This document shows, one piece after another, positions 1 through 9,267 of a stretch of DNA of 29,708 bases. The translations under genes were made by a program, and so were the position numbers. The stretch covers positions 1-29,708 of IMG/VR virus record IMGVR_UViG_3300021963_009901; one strand, given 5' to 3'. The first letter of the stretch is position 1, and each line of letters begins with the position of its first letter. The notes under the pieces were generated by a model, which saw only the letters and a list, made by a program, of their open reading frames with translations, was not told where the DNA came from and ran no database searches. The DNA comes from a virus.

Positions 1-1
1 C

Positions 2-3000
2 ACTGGCGCACAAGGGCCACAAGGAGCACAAGGAGCACAAGGAACTGACGCCTTGTGGAATTTTACTGGCGCGTATAATGGTGGTGCTTCTTATGCAGTT
101 GGCGATATTGCCACGTACAACGGTGAGACTTGGTATCGCATTCATGCGAATGGCGGCAATACTGGTGATACGCCCGTCGAAGGAACGTTCTGGACACTAA
201 TTGCGGAAATGGGCACACAAGGGTCACAGGGAACCCAAGGAGATACTGGTGCGCAAGGAACAACTGGCGCTCAGGGGGCTCAGGGACCCCAGGGGACACA
301 GGGAGACACTGGCGCACAAGGGCCACAAGGAACCCAAGGCAATACTGGCGCCCAGGGGCCACAAGGGGTACAGGGAACCACTGGCGCCCAAGGCCCTCAA
401 GGTACTCAGGGAGATACGGGTGCACAAGGAGCAACTGGTGCACAGGGTTCAACTGGTGTCCAAGGTTCACAGGGAGCAACTGGCACCCAGGGAGCGCAGG
501 GTTCCACGGGCGCTCAGGGAGCGCAGGGGCCGCAGGGTGATACGGGCGCACAAGGTTCTCAGGGGGCACAGGGGGCAACTGGTTCACAGGGCCCACAAGG
601 AACACAAGGTGACACTGGTGCCCAAGGAGCCACGGGCGCTCAGGGTTCCACTGGCGCGCAGGGAGCACAAGGCGCTCAGGGAGAAACCGGTTCGCAGGGC
701 GCACAAGGCTCTACAGGCGCCCAAGGTGCTCAAGGTGCTCAGGGCGCTCAAGGAGCCCAGGGGTCACAAGGTTCACAAGGTATTCAGGGTAATTTCGGCG
801 GAGTCACGTTTGAGTATGTGTTCGACACCAACACCGCACACACTGACCCCGGTCCAGGAAAATTAAAGTTTAGTAATTCTGATATTACTCTTTCCTCAGA
901 ACTGAAAATCGACGACGTTGATGTCAACTCAACAGATATTCAGTCTTACCTAAGAACAATCGATGACTCTACGAGCACAATGAAGGGTCACTTTAGAATT
1001 TCCAATAAGAGTGATTCGTCTGACTTTGCGATATTTACAATTTCTTCTGTAACTGAAGAAACGGGATTCTTTGATGTTTCTTGCTCATATGTGTCTGGCT
1101 CTGCTTCATCGTTCAGCAACAACGAAAGCATCATTATTACATTCGCTCGTACGGGCGATGTTGGTGCACAGGGGCCGCAGGGCGTACAGGGCACAACCGG
1201 TTCACAGGGTGTCACTGGGGCACAAGGACCTCAGGGGACGCAGGGCGACACTGGAGCACAAGGTTCAGCGGGGGCACAAGGAGCAACTGGGGCGCAAGGG
1301 GCGCAGGGAAGTCAAGGAAATACTGGCGCACAAGGACCTCAGGGCACTCAGGGTGAAACCGGTTCGCAGGGTTCTGCGGGAGCGCAAGGGGCAGTAGGGG
1401 CACAAGGGCCCCAAGGCTCCCAGGGGGAAACTGGTGCGCAGGGCGTACAGGGTTCACAGGGAAATGTTGGCGCACAAGGTCCACAGGGTTCGACGGGAGC
1501 GCAGGGGGCCACTGGAGCACAGGGTCCGCAGGGCGTACAGGGCGAGGTGGGCAGCCAGGGGGCACAGGGAGCGCAGGGTTCTACGGGCGCTCAGGGTACA
1601 ACTGGAGCACAAGGAAGTCAGGGAGCCCAGGGTGCAACGGGAGCCCAGGGAACCCAAGGTGTTCAAGGTGCAACAGGCGCCCAGGGAGCACAGGGTGTTC
1701 AAGGTGCTACCGGTGCCCAAGGTGCCCAAGGTAGCCAGGGTGTTCAGGGCACACAAGGCGTTCAGGGTGCTACTGGTGCACAGGGTGCCCAGGGGGTGCA
1801 GGGAGCAACCGGACCAACTGGTTCCATTGATGACCTGTCTGATGTTGCAATCACAACGCCTGCCACGGGAGACTTTCTTAAATACAATGCCGGAACTTGG
1901 GTAAATGACCCCATCAACCTTGGAACGGACACTGTTGGCAATTATGTATCGGACCTAACTGCCGGAACTGGAATTAGTGTTTCACATACTCCATCTGAGG
2001 GTTCAAACGGAACAATCTCCCTAGCAAATACCAGTATTTCGCTCAATGGAACGTCAGTCTCCTTGACGAGTGCTGGTTCGCAAACAATCACCGCCGCAGC
2101 GGGTACTTTAACAGGAACCACCCTCAACTCAACCGTCGTTTCATCAAGCCTTACCTCAGTCGGAACTATCGCCACTGGAGTTTGGCAAGGAACGGCTGTT
2201 GGACTCGCTTATGGCGGAACTGGCGCGACAAGTGCCTCAGCCGCAAGAACAAGTCTTGGTCTAGCAATCGGCACAGACGTTCAAGCGTATGACGCCGAGT
2301 TAGCAGCACTCGCTGGTTTAACCAGCGCCGCGAATGCCTTACCGTATTTCACTGGCTCTGGGACTGCGGCGACAACAACACTGTCGTCATTTGGGCGCAC
2401 ATTGATTGATGACGCCGACGCAAGCGCAGCACAAACAACGCTTGGTCTGGTTATCGGAACCAATGTTCAGGCGTATGATGCCGACCTTTCCGCCATTGCC
2501 GCCCTAACCGGCACTTCAGGTTTTCTTAAAACAAATGGCGCGGGCACTTGGTCAGTTGATACAGCAACATACTTGACATCATCAACTGGTGTTACTACAG
2601 TGAACGGAAACAGTGGAGCGATAATAAACGTTGCCCTCACTACGGGGACACTGGCACAATTCGCTGCGACTACATCATCTCAACTTGCTGGAGTAATTTC
2701 AGATGAAACTGGCTCTGGTGCTCTCGTATTTGGTACATCACCATCAATTACGACTAGCCTAACAACTGGAAGTTCTTCGTTTGATTTAATTAATGCAACA
2801 GCAACCACTGTTAACTTCGCAGGTGCCGCAACCGCACTGACAATTGGTGCCACGACTGGTACGACAACCGTTCGAAATGCGCTGACTGTCACTGGGGACC
2901 TTACGGTAAATGGTACAACGACAACAATTAATGCAACAACCATAACAGTTGATGATAAAAACATAGTTCTAGGCGCCGACAACACCCTTGATACCGCAGC

Positions 3001-3649
3001 AGACGGCGGAGGCATAACCCTCAAGGGGGCCTCCGACAAAACATTCAACTGGGTTGATGCAACAGACGCATGGACTTCTTCCGAACACCTAAATCTTGCT
3101 TCAGGTAAAGCGTATTACATTAATGGAACTTCCGTTCTTAGTGGCACTACTCTTGGTTCTGGCGTTACGGCATCAAGTCTTACGTCCGTTGGAACCATTA
3201 CCAGCGGTACGTGGTCTGGTTCGTTTGGTGCCGTATCCGGAGCAAACCTCACCAACCTCACTGCAGGGAACCTATCTGGAACTATCCCAGCAGCCGTTAT
3301 GGGCAACTCTTTCCAGGTCACCGGTGAAAGCGGTGACAATACCGTTACCGCCAACAGTACGGCAACAGTTATTGATGCCGTTACGGCAAGTGGAACACTC
3401 GCCATTGAGTACACCCTACGACTTACGCAGGGGAGCAAGCGCCGATTGTCTAAAATCCTCATAAATCCCAACAGCGCTGGTACGGATGTTGATTTTGTTG
3501 AGTATGCGGTTATTGAAACGGGTGGTGCAATAAGTGGCATTTCAGTAACTGCTGATTATTCGGCACCAAACTTCAGGCTTCTTGTCTCTGCCAGCGATGC
3601 CGCAACGACTAATATAACTGCCAAACTTGAGAAGTTTGTAATGGTGTAA
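2..3649 (+). CDS. Collagen-like tail fibre protein, 5' end beyond window
   Basis: A very long virion fibre, probably trimeric and host-facing. The frame is open to the left edge and already encodes Gly-X-Y triplets ([10 protein letters not shown]) before the first TTG at 53, so that codon is not the real start and the gene begins outside the window. Order from base 2: short collagen stretch; a Trp/Tyr-rich module at about 50-210 ([20 protein letters not shown], then FWTLI) resembling the carbohydrate-binding CBM5/12 fold; collagen triplets to about 795; a globular insert to about 1155; collagen triplets to about 1825; then fibre-repeat segments and a C-terminal domain ending KLEKFVMV. The triplets are dominated by [12 protein letters not shown] and GDT, with proline in the X position and threonine often in Y, and no lysine. 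The C-terminal half carries repeats SLTSVGTI and a [20 protein letters not shown] segment like those of T4-like fibre proteins. Fibre identity is secure; receptor and fold are inference. Confidence 0.93.
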   Translation, partial: TGAQGPQGAQGAQGTDALWNFTGAYNGGASYAVGDIATYNGETWYRIHANGGNTGDTPVEGTFWTLIAEMGTQGSQGTQGDTGAQGTTGAQGAQGPQGTQGDTGAQGPQGTQGNTGAQGPQGVQGTTGAQGPQGTQGDTGAQGATGAQGSTGVQGSQGATGTQGAQGSTGAQGAQGPQGDTGAQGSQGAQGATGSQGPQGTQGDTGAQGATGAQGSTGAQGAQGAQGETGSQGAQGSTGAQGAQGAQGAQGAQGSQGSQGIQGNFGGVTFEYVFDTNTAHTDPGPGKLKFSNSDITLSSELKIDDVDVNSTDIQSYLRTIDDSTSTMKGHFRISNKSDSSDFAIFTISSVTEETGFFDVSCSYVSGSASSFSNNESIIITFARTGDVGAQGPQGVQGTTGSQGVTGAQGPQGTQGDTGAQGSAGAQGATGAQGAQGSQGNTGAQGPQGTQGETGSQGSAGAQGAVGAQGPQGSQGETGAQGVQGSQGNVGAQGPQGSTGAQGATGAQGPQGVQGEVGSQGAQGAQGSTGAQGTTGAQGSQGAQGATGAQGTQGVQGATGAQGAQGVQGATGAQGAQGSQGVQGTQGVQGATGAQGAQGVQGATGPTGSIDDLSDVAITTPATGDFLKYNAGTWVNDPINLGTDTVGNYVSDLTAGTGISVSHTPSEGSNGTISLANTSISLNGTSVSLTSAGSQTITAAAGTLTGTTLNSTVVSSSLTSVGTIATGVWQGTAVGLAYGGTGATSASAARTSLGLAIGTDVQAYDAELAALAGLTSAANALPYFTGSGTAATTTLSSFGRTLIDDADASAAQTTLGLVIGTNVQAYDADLSAIAALTGTSGFLKTNGAGTWSVDTATYLTSSTGVTTVNGNSGAIINVALTTGTLAQFAATTSSQLAGVISDETGSGALVFGTSPSITTSLTTGSSSFDLINATATTVNFAGAATALTIGATTGTTTVRNALTVTGDLTVNGTTTTINATTITVDDKNIVLGADNTLDTAADGGGITLKGASDKTFNWVDATDAWTSSEHLNLASGKAYYINGTSVLSGTTLGSGVTASSLTSVGTITSGTWSGSFGAVSGANLTNLTAGNLSGTIPAAVMGNSFQVTGESGDNTVTANSTATVIDAVTASGTLAIEYTLRLTQGSKRRLSKILINPNSAGTDVDFVEYAVIETGGAISGISVTADYSAPNFRLLVSASDAATTNITAKLEKFVMV
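212..795 (+). repeat. Collagen Gly-X-Y coding repeat, block I
   Basis: Nine-base periodic DNA of the pattern caagg/caggg with g at every third codon start, encoding uninterrupted Gly-X-Y triplets. It is a coding repeat rather than a CRISPR or satellite array: the units vary at third positions while glycine phase is kept throughout. Confidence 0.9.
1156..1825 (+). repeat. Collagen Gly-X-Y coding repeat, block II
   Basis: Second collagen-triplet block of the same fibre gene, separated from block I by a globular insert of about 120 residues. Toward its end the same short units ([12 protein letters not shown]) recur several times in tandem, suggesting recent slippage or recombination that changes fibre length. 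Confidence 0.88.
2245..2510 (+). repeat. Internal duplication in the fibre C-terminal region
   Basis: Two copies of a segment encoding [20 protein letters not shown] and [20 protein letters not shown] start about 185 bases apart (near 2245 and 2430). This LG..IGT.VQAYDA.L motif is a familiar phage tail-fibre repeat. A second pair, [11 protein letters not shown], lies near 2145 and 3172. Confidence 0.8.
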
Positions 3650-3651
3650 TC

Positions 3652-4461
3652 ATGGCAGCGTCGACATTCAAAATTTCCGATGACCTCAATCTGGATGGGG
3701 TGATTTTTAATCTTTCTGGCGCTACGTCAGGTCAGGTTCTGGCATACGCATCGTCATCCACGTCATTTGTCCCCACCACAGAAACACCAGTTGGGACAAT
3801 TGTGATGCATGCGGGAAGTTCAGTTCCGTCGGGATGGTTGCTCTGCAACGGTCAGCAAGTTCTGTCATCCTCATCGCTTGGAACTGTATTGGGCACAAAA
3901 TTCAACACTGGTGGAGAAACGGCAGGAAATGTCAGAGTCCCCAACCTCGTATCAAAAATACCTATCGGGATGACATCAAATACCGCCAACTCATTGACAA
4001 GTTCTACAAGCGCAAGCGACACCTTCAATCACTCCCATACTGCCACATATGGAACAGATGGTGCGGCAGCGTCACTTGCCCACTCTCACACTTCCGCAGG
4101 TGACGGCGCTCATACACATAACGTAACCAGTGACGATAAGGGAACCCATACGCATGGTGGAGCAACGGGTGCGGGTGGTGCGCATACGCATACATATCAA
4201 ACAAAACTAGCGGGTGGAACCACAAATACTGGTTTCGCGGACACAACGCACGAACATGGTACAACAGCGAATGATGCAACACACTCTCACAATGATGCCG
4301 GAAATAGTGCAAATCATACTCATCCAGCAACTGGTAGTACGAGTTTGTCTCACTCACATACAATTTCCTCAATCGCTTCCTCTACACAAAACACAAGTAT
4401 CAGCAACCATGGGCATGGCACATTTGCGGTTATGCAAGTAATGTTTTTGATTAGGTCATAG
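3652..4461 (+). CDS. Tail-collar-domain fibre-tip protein 1
   Basis: Short tail-fibre-like protein of 269 residues. The phage tail collar domain covers roughly residues 45-110 (VGTIVMHAGSSVPSGWLLCN, then RVPNLVSKIPIGM), as in microcystin-dependent-protein and T4 gp12-like families. Behind it is a Ser/Thr/Gly/His-rich shaft with ten H-x-H motifs between about residues 124 and 255, and a hydrophobic tail VMQVMFLIRS like the usual collar-protein C-terminus. H-x-H pairs in phage fibre tips are known to bind metal ions in trimers (T4 gp37 iron; gp12 zinc), so a metal-stabilised needle is likely by analogy. The gene begins two bases after the collagen fibre stop and is the first of three tandem paralogues (MAASTFKISD, MASSKFFTPT, MAESTFRIPS starts). 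Confidence 0.88.
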   Translation: MAASTFKISDDLNLDGVIFNLSGATSGQVLAYASSSTSFVPTTETPVGTIVMHAGSSVPSGWLLCNGQQVLSSSSLGTVLGTKFNTGGETAGNVRVPNLVSKIPIGMTSNTANSLTSSTSASDTFNHSHTATYGTDGAAASLAHSHTSAGDGAHTHNVTSDDKGTHTHGGATGAGGAHTHTYQTKLAGGTTNTGFADTTHEHGTTANDATHSHNDAGNSANHTHPATGSTSLSHSHTISSIASSTQNTSISNHGHGTFAVMQVMFLIRS

Positions 4462-4463
4462 CC

Positions 4464-5282
4464 ATGGCATCATCAAAGTTTTTTACACCGACAACACTTA
4501 CAACAAGCAGTGTTCTTATAGACATTGGTGGAGTAACTGACAATCGTAATCTTGTCTACAGTTCAAGTTCGGGCAAATTTATCGCAACCGTCCAGGCGAT
4601 ACCCGTCGGTATTGTAAGAATGTATTCAAGTGCCTCCGCCCCAACCAATTACCTGATTTGTAACGGTCAGGCGGTTTCAAGAACAACATATTCTGCATTG
4701 TTTGCTGTTATCGGTACAAAATATGGAAGCGGGGATGGCTCTACGACATTCAACCTTCCAAATTTAAGTGACTATGCGTTTCCGTATGGGAGTATTGCAA
4801 ATACGAGCCTACCAACTACGGCAAATATCGGTGGGACCACATTTGACTCAAGTCACACACACAACACAACACTTAACTTCAGCGTAGATAGTGGGTCGTT
4901 CTCTCATGCCCACAATATAAGCGGCAACGAAAGCGTCGCACATACTCACAATTTTGGTAACTCATCCGCGAATGCTGGTGGTCATAGCCATCTCGGTCAG
5001 TCAACATCGGTTCAACATGCGCATAATATTTCACTAACAAACACTTCTGGAAGTGGGAATACTGGCGGAGCCAGTGGAAACCACACGCACAATATCAATA
5101 ATGCGTCGGCAAGCCATAACCACTCAGTAAACTCTGCATCAACACATACTCACGGGTCAAGTAATGACGGAGGAAACCATTCGTCGCACAATTATTCCGT
5201 CACCTTGGCCGCAGCGACACTAAGTCATTCCCATACGCTGTCTTCGGCAACCGGCGTATACTTCTATATAAGGTTTCAGTGA
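4464..5282 (+). CDS. Tail-collar-domain fibre-tip protein 2
   Basis: Second paralogue, 272 residues. The collar domain is visible as VGIVRMYSSASAPTNYLICN followed by AVIGTKYGSGDGSTTFNLPN; the shaft carries nine H-x-H motifs plus one H-S-S-H, and it ends YFYIRFQ. Compared with its left neighbour the collar domain has the more canonical Y-x-LF-x-x-IGT-x-YG-x-GDG-x-TFNLPN signature, while the shaft differs in most residues outside the histidines. It starts two bases after the preceding stop and its own stop overlaps the next start, so the three are almost certainly co-translated. Probably receptor-binding or baseplate-proximal; the specific ligand cannot be read from sequence. Confidence 0.88.
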   Translation: MASSKFFTPTTLTTSSVLIDIGGVTDNRNLVYSSSSGKFIATVQAIPVGIVRMYSSASAPTNYLICNGQAVSRTTYSALFAVIGTKYGSGDGSTTFNLPNLSDYAFPYGSIANTSLPTTANIGGTTFDSSHTHNTTLNFSVDSGSFSHAHNISGNESVAHTHNFGNSSANAGGHSHLGQSTSVQHAHNISLTNTSGSGNTGGASGNHTHNINNASASHNHSVNSASTHTHGSSNDGGNHSSHNYSVTLAAATLSHSHTLSSATGVYFYIRFQ

Positions 5283-6130
5283 TGGCAGAGTCAACATTCA
5301 GAATACCGTCCACAATAACAATAGACAATATTGTTTTGGATGCCTCGTCTCCCATTGATACTGAGGTTTTTGTTTTTGATGGTACGTCATTTGTGGCGGA
5401 CAGCATTGTTCCGGTTGGAACTATGGAAATGTGGGCAGGACTTTCTTCGTCTATTCCTTCCGGGTGGCTATTGTGTGATGGTCAGTCATTAAATACGTTT
5501 ACATACAGAGTTCTACATGCGGTTATTTCAAATAGGTATGGTGGGACCGCATATTCAGCAGGGACGACAGACCAGTCAGGCGCAGCAACTACGTTCAATG
5601 TGCCTAATATGACGGCTTATATTCCCCTTGGAATCACATCGGGAGTTTCTGCGGGTGCAACAACGTCTTCTTTTGGGAACACATCCCTCACCCACAACCA
5701 CACCCCCAACACTAGTGCCAATACGAATGCGGATGGGGGGTCTCACTCCCACACGCTTTCTGATGGTGGTTCACATAACCATTCTTTGACGACTTCCAAT
5801 TGGAACCACTCGCACAACACCGCCGCACCATCAAATACCCACAGACATACAATTCCAGCAGGAAATACTGCTGCCGTCTATGAAACCGGGTATACCGGTC
5901 ATGATGCAACACAACATGGATATTTTTCTGTTGACAATGCTCAGGTTCATAGCCATACAACCGGAACTCAAAACGCTAACGCCAACCACGGTCATACCAT
6001 CCCATCTGGCGGAAACGTAAGTACCCACAACCATACGTGGCCCGCAAGCGCCACCTCGGGCAGCGCTAATCAAACAGCCCACAACCATACGATGAACGTT
6101 GTGCCGATTTGTTTTATCATTAAATTTTGA
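5282..6130 (+). CDS. Tail-collar-domain fibre-tip protein 3
   Basis: Third paralogue, 282 residues from ATG 5282. A GTG three bases upstream is in frame, but the ATG gives an N-terminus (MAESTFRIPS) matching both paralogues and overlaps the previous TGA as TGATG. The collar domain shows VGTMEMWAGLSSSIPSGWLLCDG and a FNVPNMTAYIPLG segment. The shaft has nine H-x-H motifs and the protein ends CFIIKF. The N-terminal 45 residues shared by all three copies probably form the attachment domain, and the variable shaft and tip the binding part; that division is inferred from the conservation pattern. Confidence 0.88.
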   Translation: MAESTFRIPSTITIDNIVLDASSPIDTEVFVFDGTSFVADSIVPVGTMEMWAGLSSSIPSGWLLCDGQSLNTFTYRVLHAVISNRYGGTAYSAGTTDQSGAATTFNVPNMTAYIPLGITSGVSAGATTSSFGNTSLTHNHTPNTSANTNADGGSHSHTLSDGGSHNHSLTTSNWNHSHNTAAPSNTHRHTIPAGNTAAVYETGYTGHDATQHGYFSVDNAQVHSHTTGTQNANANHGHTIPSGGNVSTHNHTWPASATSGSANQTAHNHTMNVVPICFIIKF

Positions 6131-6140
6131 GGAGAACAAG

Positions 6141-6857
6141 ATGCTTGACAATCACCCGATGCATGACCACGGAATTGGTTATTACTTTCGCGAAATAGGA
6201 CTTACTGATTGTGTTGGTTTATTCAATTTTTGCAAAGCCGTTAAAAACTTTCGTTTTGAGGCAGACATAGACAAAAGCACAAATGCTACATTTAATCGAT
6301 GCGATAATAGTGCCCCACGAAATTTTTATCTGCCTAGCGGTTTTCATGAGTGGAATTACGATACAGAAACATGTTCTTGTGGCTCTACGGATAAGCCATA
6401 TGGTACGACAAATGACCATTACACATGCTTGACCCATTGCAAGGTATTTCGTGTGCCAATTCAAACCGAAAAAGGTTTTATTGTTTATTTAGAATACTTT
6501 AAACCCGAAAATGAAGAGCACAGCATGGAGCGTTCTGAATGTAACGCCCGAACTCTCCAGGAACTATTCCGCGGAATTCTTGAATGGGCTTGGGTGCACG
6601 AAAACATGGGCAACAATGAAGAACTTGCAATTGCTGCAAGTGAGTTTATTGGTGAAATTCAGATACCAGAAAGTCTCATTGATTGGCTCTGGACTTCCGT
6701 GCCGGACCAAAAGGTCGCCCGGTATCTTCGTGGCATGACAAATGCCAGAATGAGAGCGCCAATTCAGGACATTCCCGATATGACAGATGAGTTTAATGCC
6801 TGGATGGAAGAAATCATTGTCTACAGGCCAACAATATGGCCGTTCGGTCCCAAATAG
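6141..6857 (+). CDS. Unknown protein, paralogue of the next gene
   Basis: 238 residues, no family recognised. I place the start at ATG 6141 because GAGGAG lies six bases before it; the frame is open further upstream but only through the end of the preceding gene. No signal peptide or membrane segment. Several cysteines lie in the middle (CSCGSTDKPYG and CLTHC), which might bind metal. The segment VFRVPIQTEKGFIVYLEYF and the C-terminal EWAWVHENM...AIAASEFIGEIQIPESL...VARYLRGMTNARMRAP can be aligned by eye with the following gene, so the two are distant paralogues. The position between fibre genes and a fibre-modification-like pair suggests a virion or assembly role, with no stronger evidence. 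Confidence 0.8.
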   Translation: MLDNHPMHDHGIGYYFREIGLTDCVGLFNFCKAVKNFRFEADIDKSTNATFNRCDNSAPRNFYLPSGFHEWNYDTETCSCGSTDKPYGTTNDHYTCLTHCKVFRVPIQTEKGFIVYLEYFKPENEEHSMERSECNARTLQELFRGILEWAWVHENMGNNEELAIAASEFIGEIQIPESLIDWLWTSVPDQKVARYLRGMTNARMRAPIQDIPDMTDEFNAWMEEIIVYRPTIWPFGPK

Positions 6858-6869
6858 GGCGTATCAAAT

Positions 6870-7775
6870 ATGCAAATTGAAGACTTTAATCACGTATATG
6901 CCGCAACTCATGACTTGCTGAATGAACGCTCGTCATCATTCCGGCAGATTGACGCATCAACGTGCAGCCTACGAAATAATACAAACGGCAAAATGGTTTC
7001 CCCGTACCTCTATGGCGTATTCCTTGATGAACGAGAAAACATTTTTCTCGGGATGCGCGAAAATCTCAATACATATACGTTTGATTTGACGATAAATGAA
7101 AATACATACAACATCAATAATGTTATTTATGAACACGTATGCGATATTTTGACACGACCGGCGTCTTCGACTGTTGGTTTCTTTAAGTTCATGGATTCGC
7201 AACCCGCTGCCAGATACAGCGAAGAACGATGTGATGCATTACGAAATGGACCGGCAGTATTTATTCGACCTGGCCAAATGCCGATTGGTACCGCCGTCAA
7301 TAGCCTGCGACCAATGCTGCTCTCCGACCTGGAGGTTTACTTCTCACTTCTCTCCGTGGACGGCGTTGGCCATCTTATATATGTCAAATATTTTGCAGGC
7401 CAGAATGATGGCAATGAAGAATTTGAAACCAACGAAAGCGACCTCCCGACGGCAGCGCGAAGTCTTTTCCCAAGTTTGAAAATACTCACCGAGTGGGCAA
7501 ACATGGCCGAAGAGCCGTTTTTCTCAACCGAGCCAGTAGCACTTGCGTCAAATCAATTTTTGTGTAGGATTGGCATGCCGGATGATGTGCGAAACGACAT
7601 TGAGGAGAATCAGACAGATATGGGCGTGTATAGGTACTTACGCGGAGAGCCGGATGCGCGCAAGCAGCCAGACCTTGCGGAACTTCGGGCAATAACCCCA
7701 CTCACACTCAGATGGGTGAAGTCAAAAATGTTTTACAAAAATGTAAGCCATTTTTATCGGAGCGTTTTTTCGTAA
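6870..7775 (+). CDS. Unknown protein, paralogue of the previous gene
   Basis: 301 residues, function unknown. It shares with its left neighbour the pattern VYFSLLSVDGVGHLIYVKYF and then EWANMAEE...ALASNQFLCRIGMPDDV...VYRYLRGEPDARKQP. The first 120 residues differ and lack the cysteine cluster. There is no membrane segment; the C-terminus is aromatic and basic (MFYKNVSHFYRSVFS). It starts 12 bases after the preceding stop with a weak AGGG ahead, and the next start follows its stop after one base, so it belongs to the same transcript as the oxygenase and glycosyltransferase. Confidence 0.8.
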   Translation: MQIEDFNHVYAATHDLLNERSSSFRQIDASTCSLRNNTNGKMVSPYLYGVFLDERENIFLGMRENLNTYTFDLTINENTYNINNVIYEHVCDILTRPASSTVGFFKFMDSQPAARYSEERCDALRNGPAVFIRPGQMPIGTAVNSLRPMLLSDLEVYFSLLSVDGVGHLIYVKYFAGQNDGNEEFETNESDLPTAARSLFPSLKILTEWANMAEEPFFSTEPVALASNQFLCRIGMPDDVRNDIEENQTDMGVYRYLRGEPDARKQPDLAELRAITPLTLRWVKSKMFYKNVSHFYRSVFS

Positions 7776-7776
7776 C

Positions 7777-8418
7777 ATGACAAAATCTTTTATCAATCAG
7801 GGAATTGCCTTCTACGAGAACGGGCTTTCGCATTCATTATGCGATGAGATATGGGAATCGTATTACCGCAACATCTCGCACTCACTACCTGGCATAACAA
7901 TTTCGGGGAAGTCGATTGGTCCGGACAATGTAAAGTGGAAAAATACTCTTGACCAAGATGTCAATCGCACGTTTGTCAATGAACGTGAAGTTCAGCAAGA
8001 ACGCAACAGAATTGATGAAAAAATTTATCAGGAACTAAAAGGCCCGGTTGCGCAGTATTTGCACGAATTCACTTTTCTCGCAACAGCGCCAAACATTCAA
8101 GACACTGGCTATTTGTGGCAGATGTACAAGCAAAATGACGGCTACTACAAAGAGCACATTGACGGAGAGCAGTGGTCGTATAGCGTCTACAACAGGGTGG
8201 CCACCATCTTGTGTTATGTCAATTCCGTCGAAGAGGGTGGCGAGACATACTTCAGGTATCAAAATTTGCGAGTTAAACCAGAAAAGGGTGGGATTGTTAT
8301 TTTCCCCGCCACATGGATGTATCCCCATGAAGCACTTGTCCCCGTATCTTCGGACAAACTGATTATCAGTTCATTCTTGATTTGCAATCCGACGGAGTTT
8401 CACGTTCACCCGGCATGA
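7777..8418 (+). CDS. 2OG-Fe(II) oxygenase, prolyl-4-hydroxylase-like
   Basis: 213 residues with the double-stranded beta-helix signature of the P4H-type dioxygenases, which use 2-oxoglutarate and O2 to hydroxylate a substrate, often a peptidyl residue. The iron triad is visible as H127-x-D129 (YKEHIDGEQ) and H184 (MYPHEALVP), with K194 (SSDKLIISSF) as the likely 2OG carboxylate-binding residue. The strands around ATILCYVNS...GGETYFRY...PEKGGIVIFPA are typical of the family. Its stop overlaps the next ATG as ATGA, coupling it to a glycosyltransferase. The nearby collagen-like fibre makes proline hydroxylation attractive, but the fibre prolines sit in X positions rather than Y. Other protein or small-molecule substrates are possible. 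Confidence 0.88.
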   Translation: MTKSFINQGIAFYENGLSHSLCDEIWESYYRNISHSLPGITISGKSIGPDNVKWKNTLDQDVNRTFVNEREVQQERNRIDEKIYQELKGPVAQYLHEFTFLATAPNIQDTGYLWQMYKQNDGYYKEHIDGEQWSYSVYNRVATILCYVNSVEEGGETYFRYQNLRVKPEKGGIVIFPATWMYPHEALVPVSSDKLIISSFLICNPTEFHVHPA

Positions 8419-9188
8419 TTTCCATCATCACCCCAACATATAACACGCCTCAAGAAATCTTGGCTCGCACTTGGGGTTCCTTGAAGTCTCAGACGTTCAA
8501 GGATTGGGAATGGGTTGTCTGGGACGACTCAACCAACAATGAGACTTGGCGGCAACTCTATGGTTTTTGCGCTGATGAGCGCTACAAACTTGCCATGCAC
8601 CGCTCTCATGTTCATTCTGGCTCCATTGGAGAAGTGAAGCGAAACGGCTTCATGGTTGCCAAGGGTGACATTTTGGTCGAACTTGACCATGACGATGAAT
8701 TGATGCCAGACGCCCTGCAGTTGATTAATGATGCTTTTATGAGCGACCCAGAGGTGGGCTTCGTCTACTCGGACTGGTGTGAAATTCTTCCAGACGGACA
8801 ATCCGGTCGTTATCCGAGCGGCTGGGCCTTCGGGTACGGCAGCGACTACTGGGACGAGCAGCACAGTGTTTGGACAATGCGTGCGCCTGAACTGAATACG
8901 GTCACAATGAGACATATTGTGTCGGCGCCCAATCATGTGAGGGCCTGGCGCGCCGATGTTTACCGTTCCCTCAATGGCCACGACTGGAACCTAAAGGTGG
9001 CTGATGACTACGACCTATGTGTCAGAACATTCCTCACCACAAAGTGCCACCACATCCCCAAGATGATTTACAAGCAGCACATCTCGCCCAAGACCGCACA
9101 ACGGCAACACAATGCTCTAATTCAGGAAAATGTTGCAATCATTGCCAATAGGTATGAGCAATATCTTGATAGTTTTTTCAACAAGTAA
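8415..9188 (+). CDS. Family 2 (GT-A) glycosyltransferase
   Basis: 257 residues from ATG 8415, which overlaps the oxygenase stop; an in-frame ATG 33 bases upstream would add residues before the canonical MISIITPTYN start strand and is rejected. GT2 features: IITPTYNTPQE nucleotide-binding start, WVVWDDST, and a metal-binding D-x-D at D91-H-D93-D94 (ILVELDHDDELMPDA), followed by VGFVYSDW and a VADDYDLCVRTF acceptor-side acidic motif. It should transfer a sugar from a nucleotide-sugar donor; donor and acceptor are unreadable. No membrane helices, so probably cytosolic. The overlap with the hydroxylase suggests that the two enzymes act in one pathway. Confidence 0.9.
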   Translation: MISIITPTYNTPQEILARTWGSLKSQTFKDWEWVVWDDSTNNETWRQLYGFCADERYKLAMHRSHVHSGSIGEVKRNGFMVAKGDILVELDHDDELMPDALQLINDAFMSDPEVGFVYSDWCEILPDGQSGRYPSGWAFGYGSDYWDEQHSVWTMRAPELNTVTMRHIVSAPNHVRAWRADVYRSLNGHDWNLKVADDYDLCVRTFLTTKCHHIPKMIYKQHISPKTAQRQHNALIQENVAIIANRYEQYLDSFFNK

Positions 9189-9208
9189 AGTGCGAAGGTT
9201 CCCTAATC

Positions 9209-9235
9209 TTGCACAGTTCACGCATGCGCTAAACT
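9209..9235 (+). promoter_or_regulatory. Possible promoter before the second structural block
   Basis: The 79-base gap after the glycosyltransferase has TTGCAC at 9209-9214 and TAAACT at 9230-9235, a short 15-base spacer, followed by AAGGAG ahead of the ATG at 9268. This is the first sizeable gap in the rightward run, which supports a promoter here, but the spacer is not ideal. Confidence 0.3.
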
Positions 9236-9267
9236 GAAGATGAGTATTTTGCCCTCAAGGAGCACCA

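Noticed and set aside
63-704. Long open frames on the opposite strand and other frames across the collagen blocks
   Set aside because: They arise because the nine-base triplet repeat lacks stops in several frames; the products are low-complexity Arg/His/Leu/Pro sequences with no start signal.
212-1825. CRISPR-like or minisatellite array
   Set aside because: There are no constant repeat and unique spacer units; period is three codons and glycine phase is strictly kept, so it is protein-coding collagen repeat.
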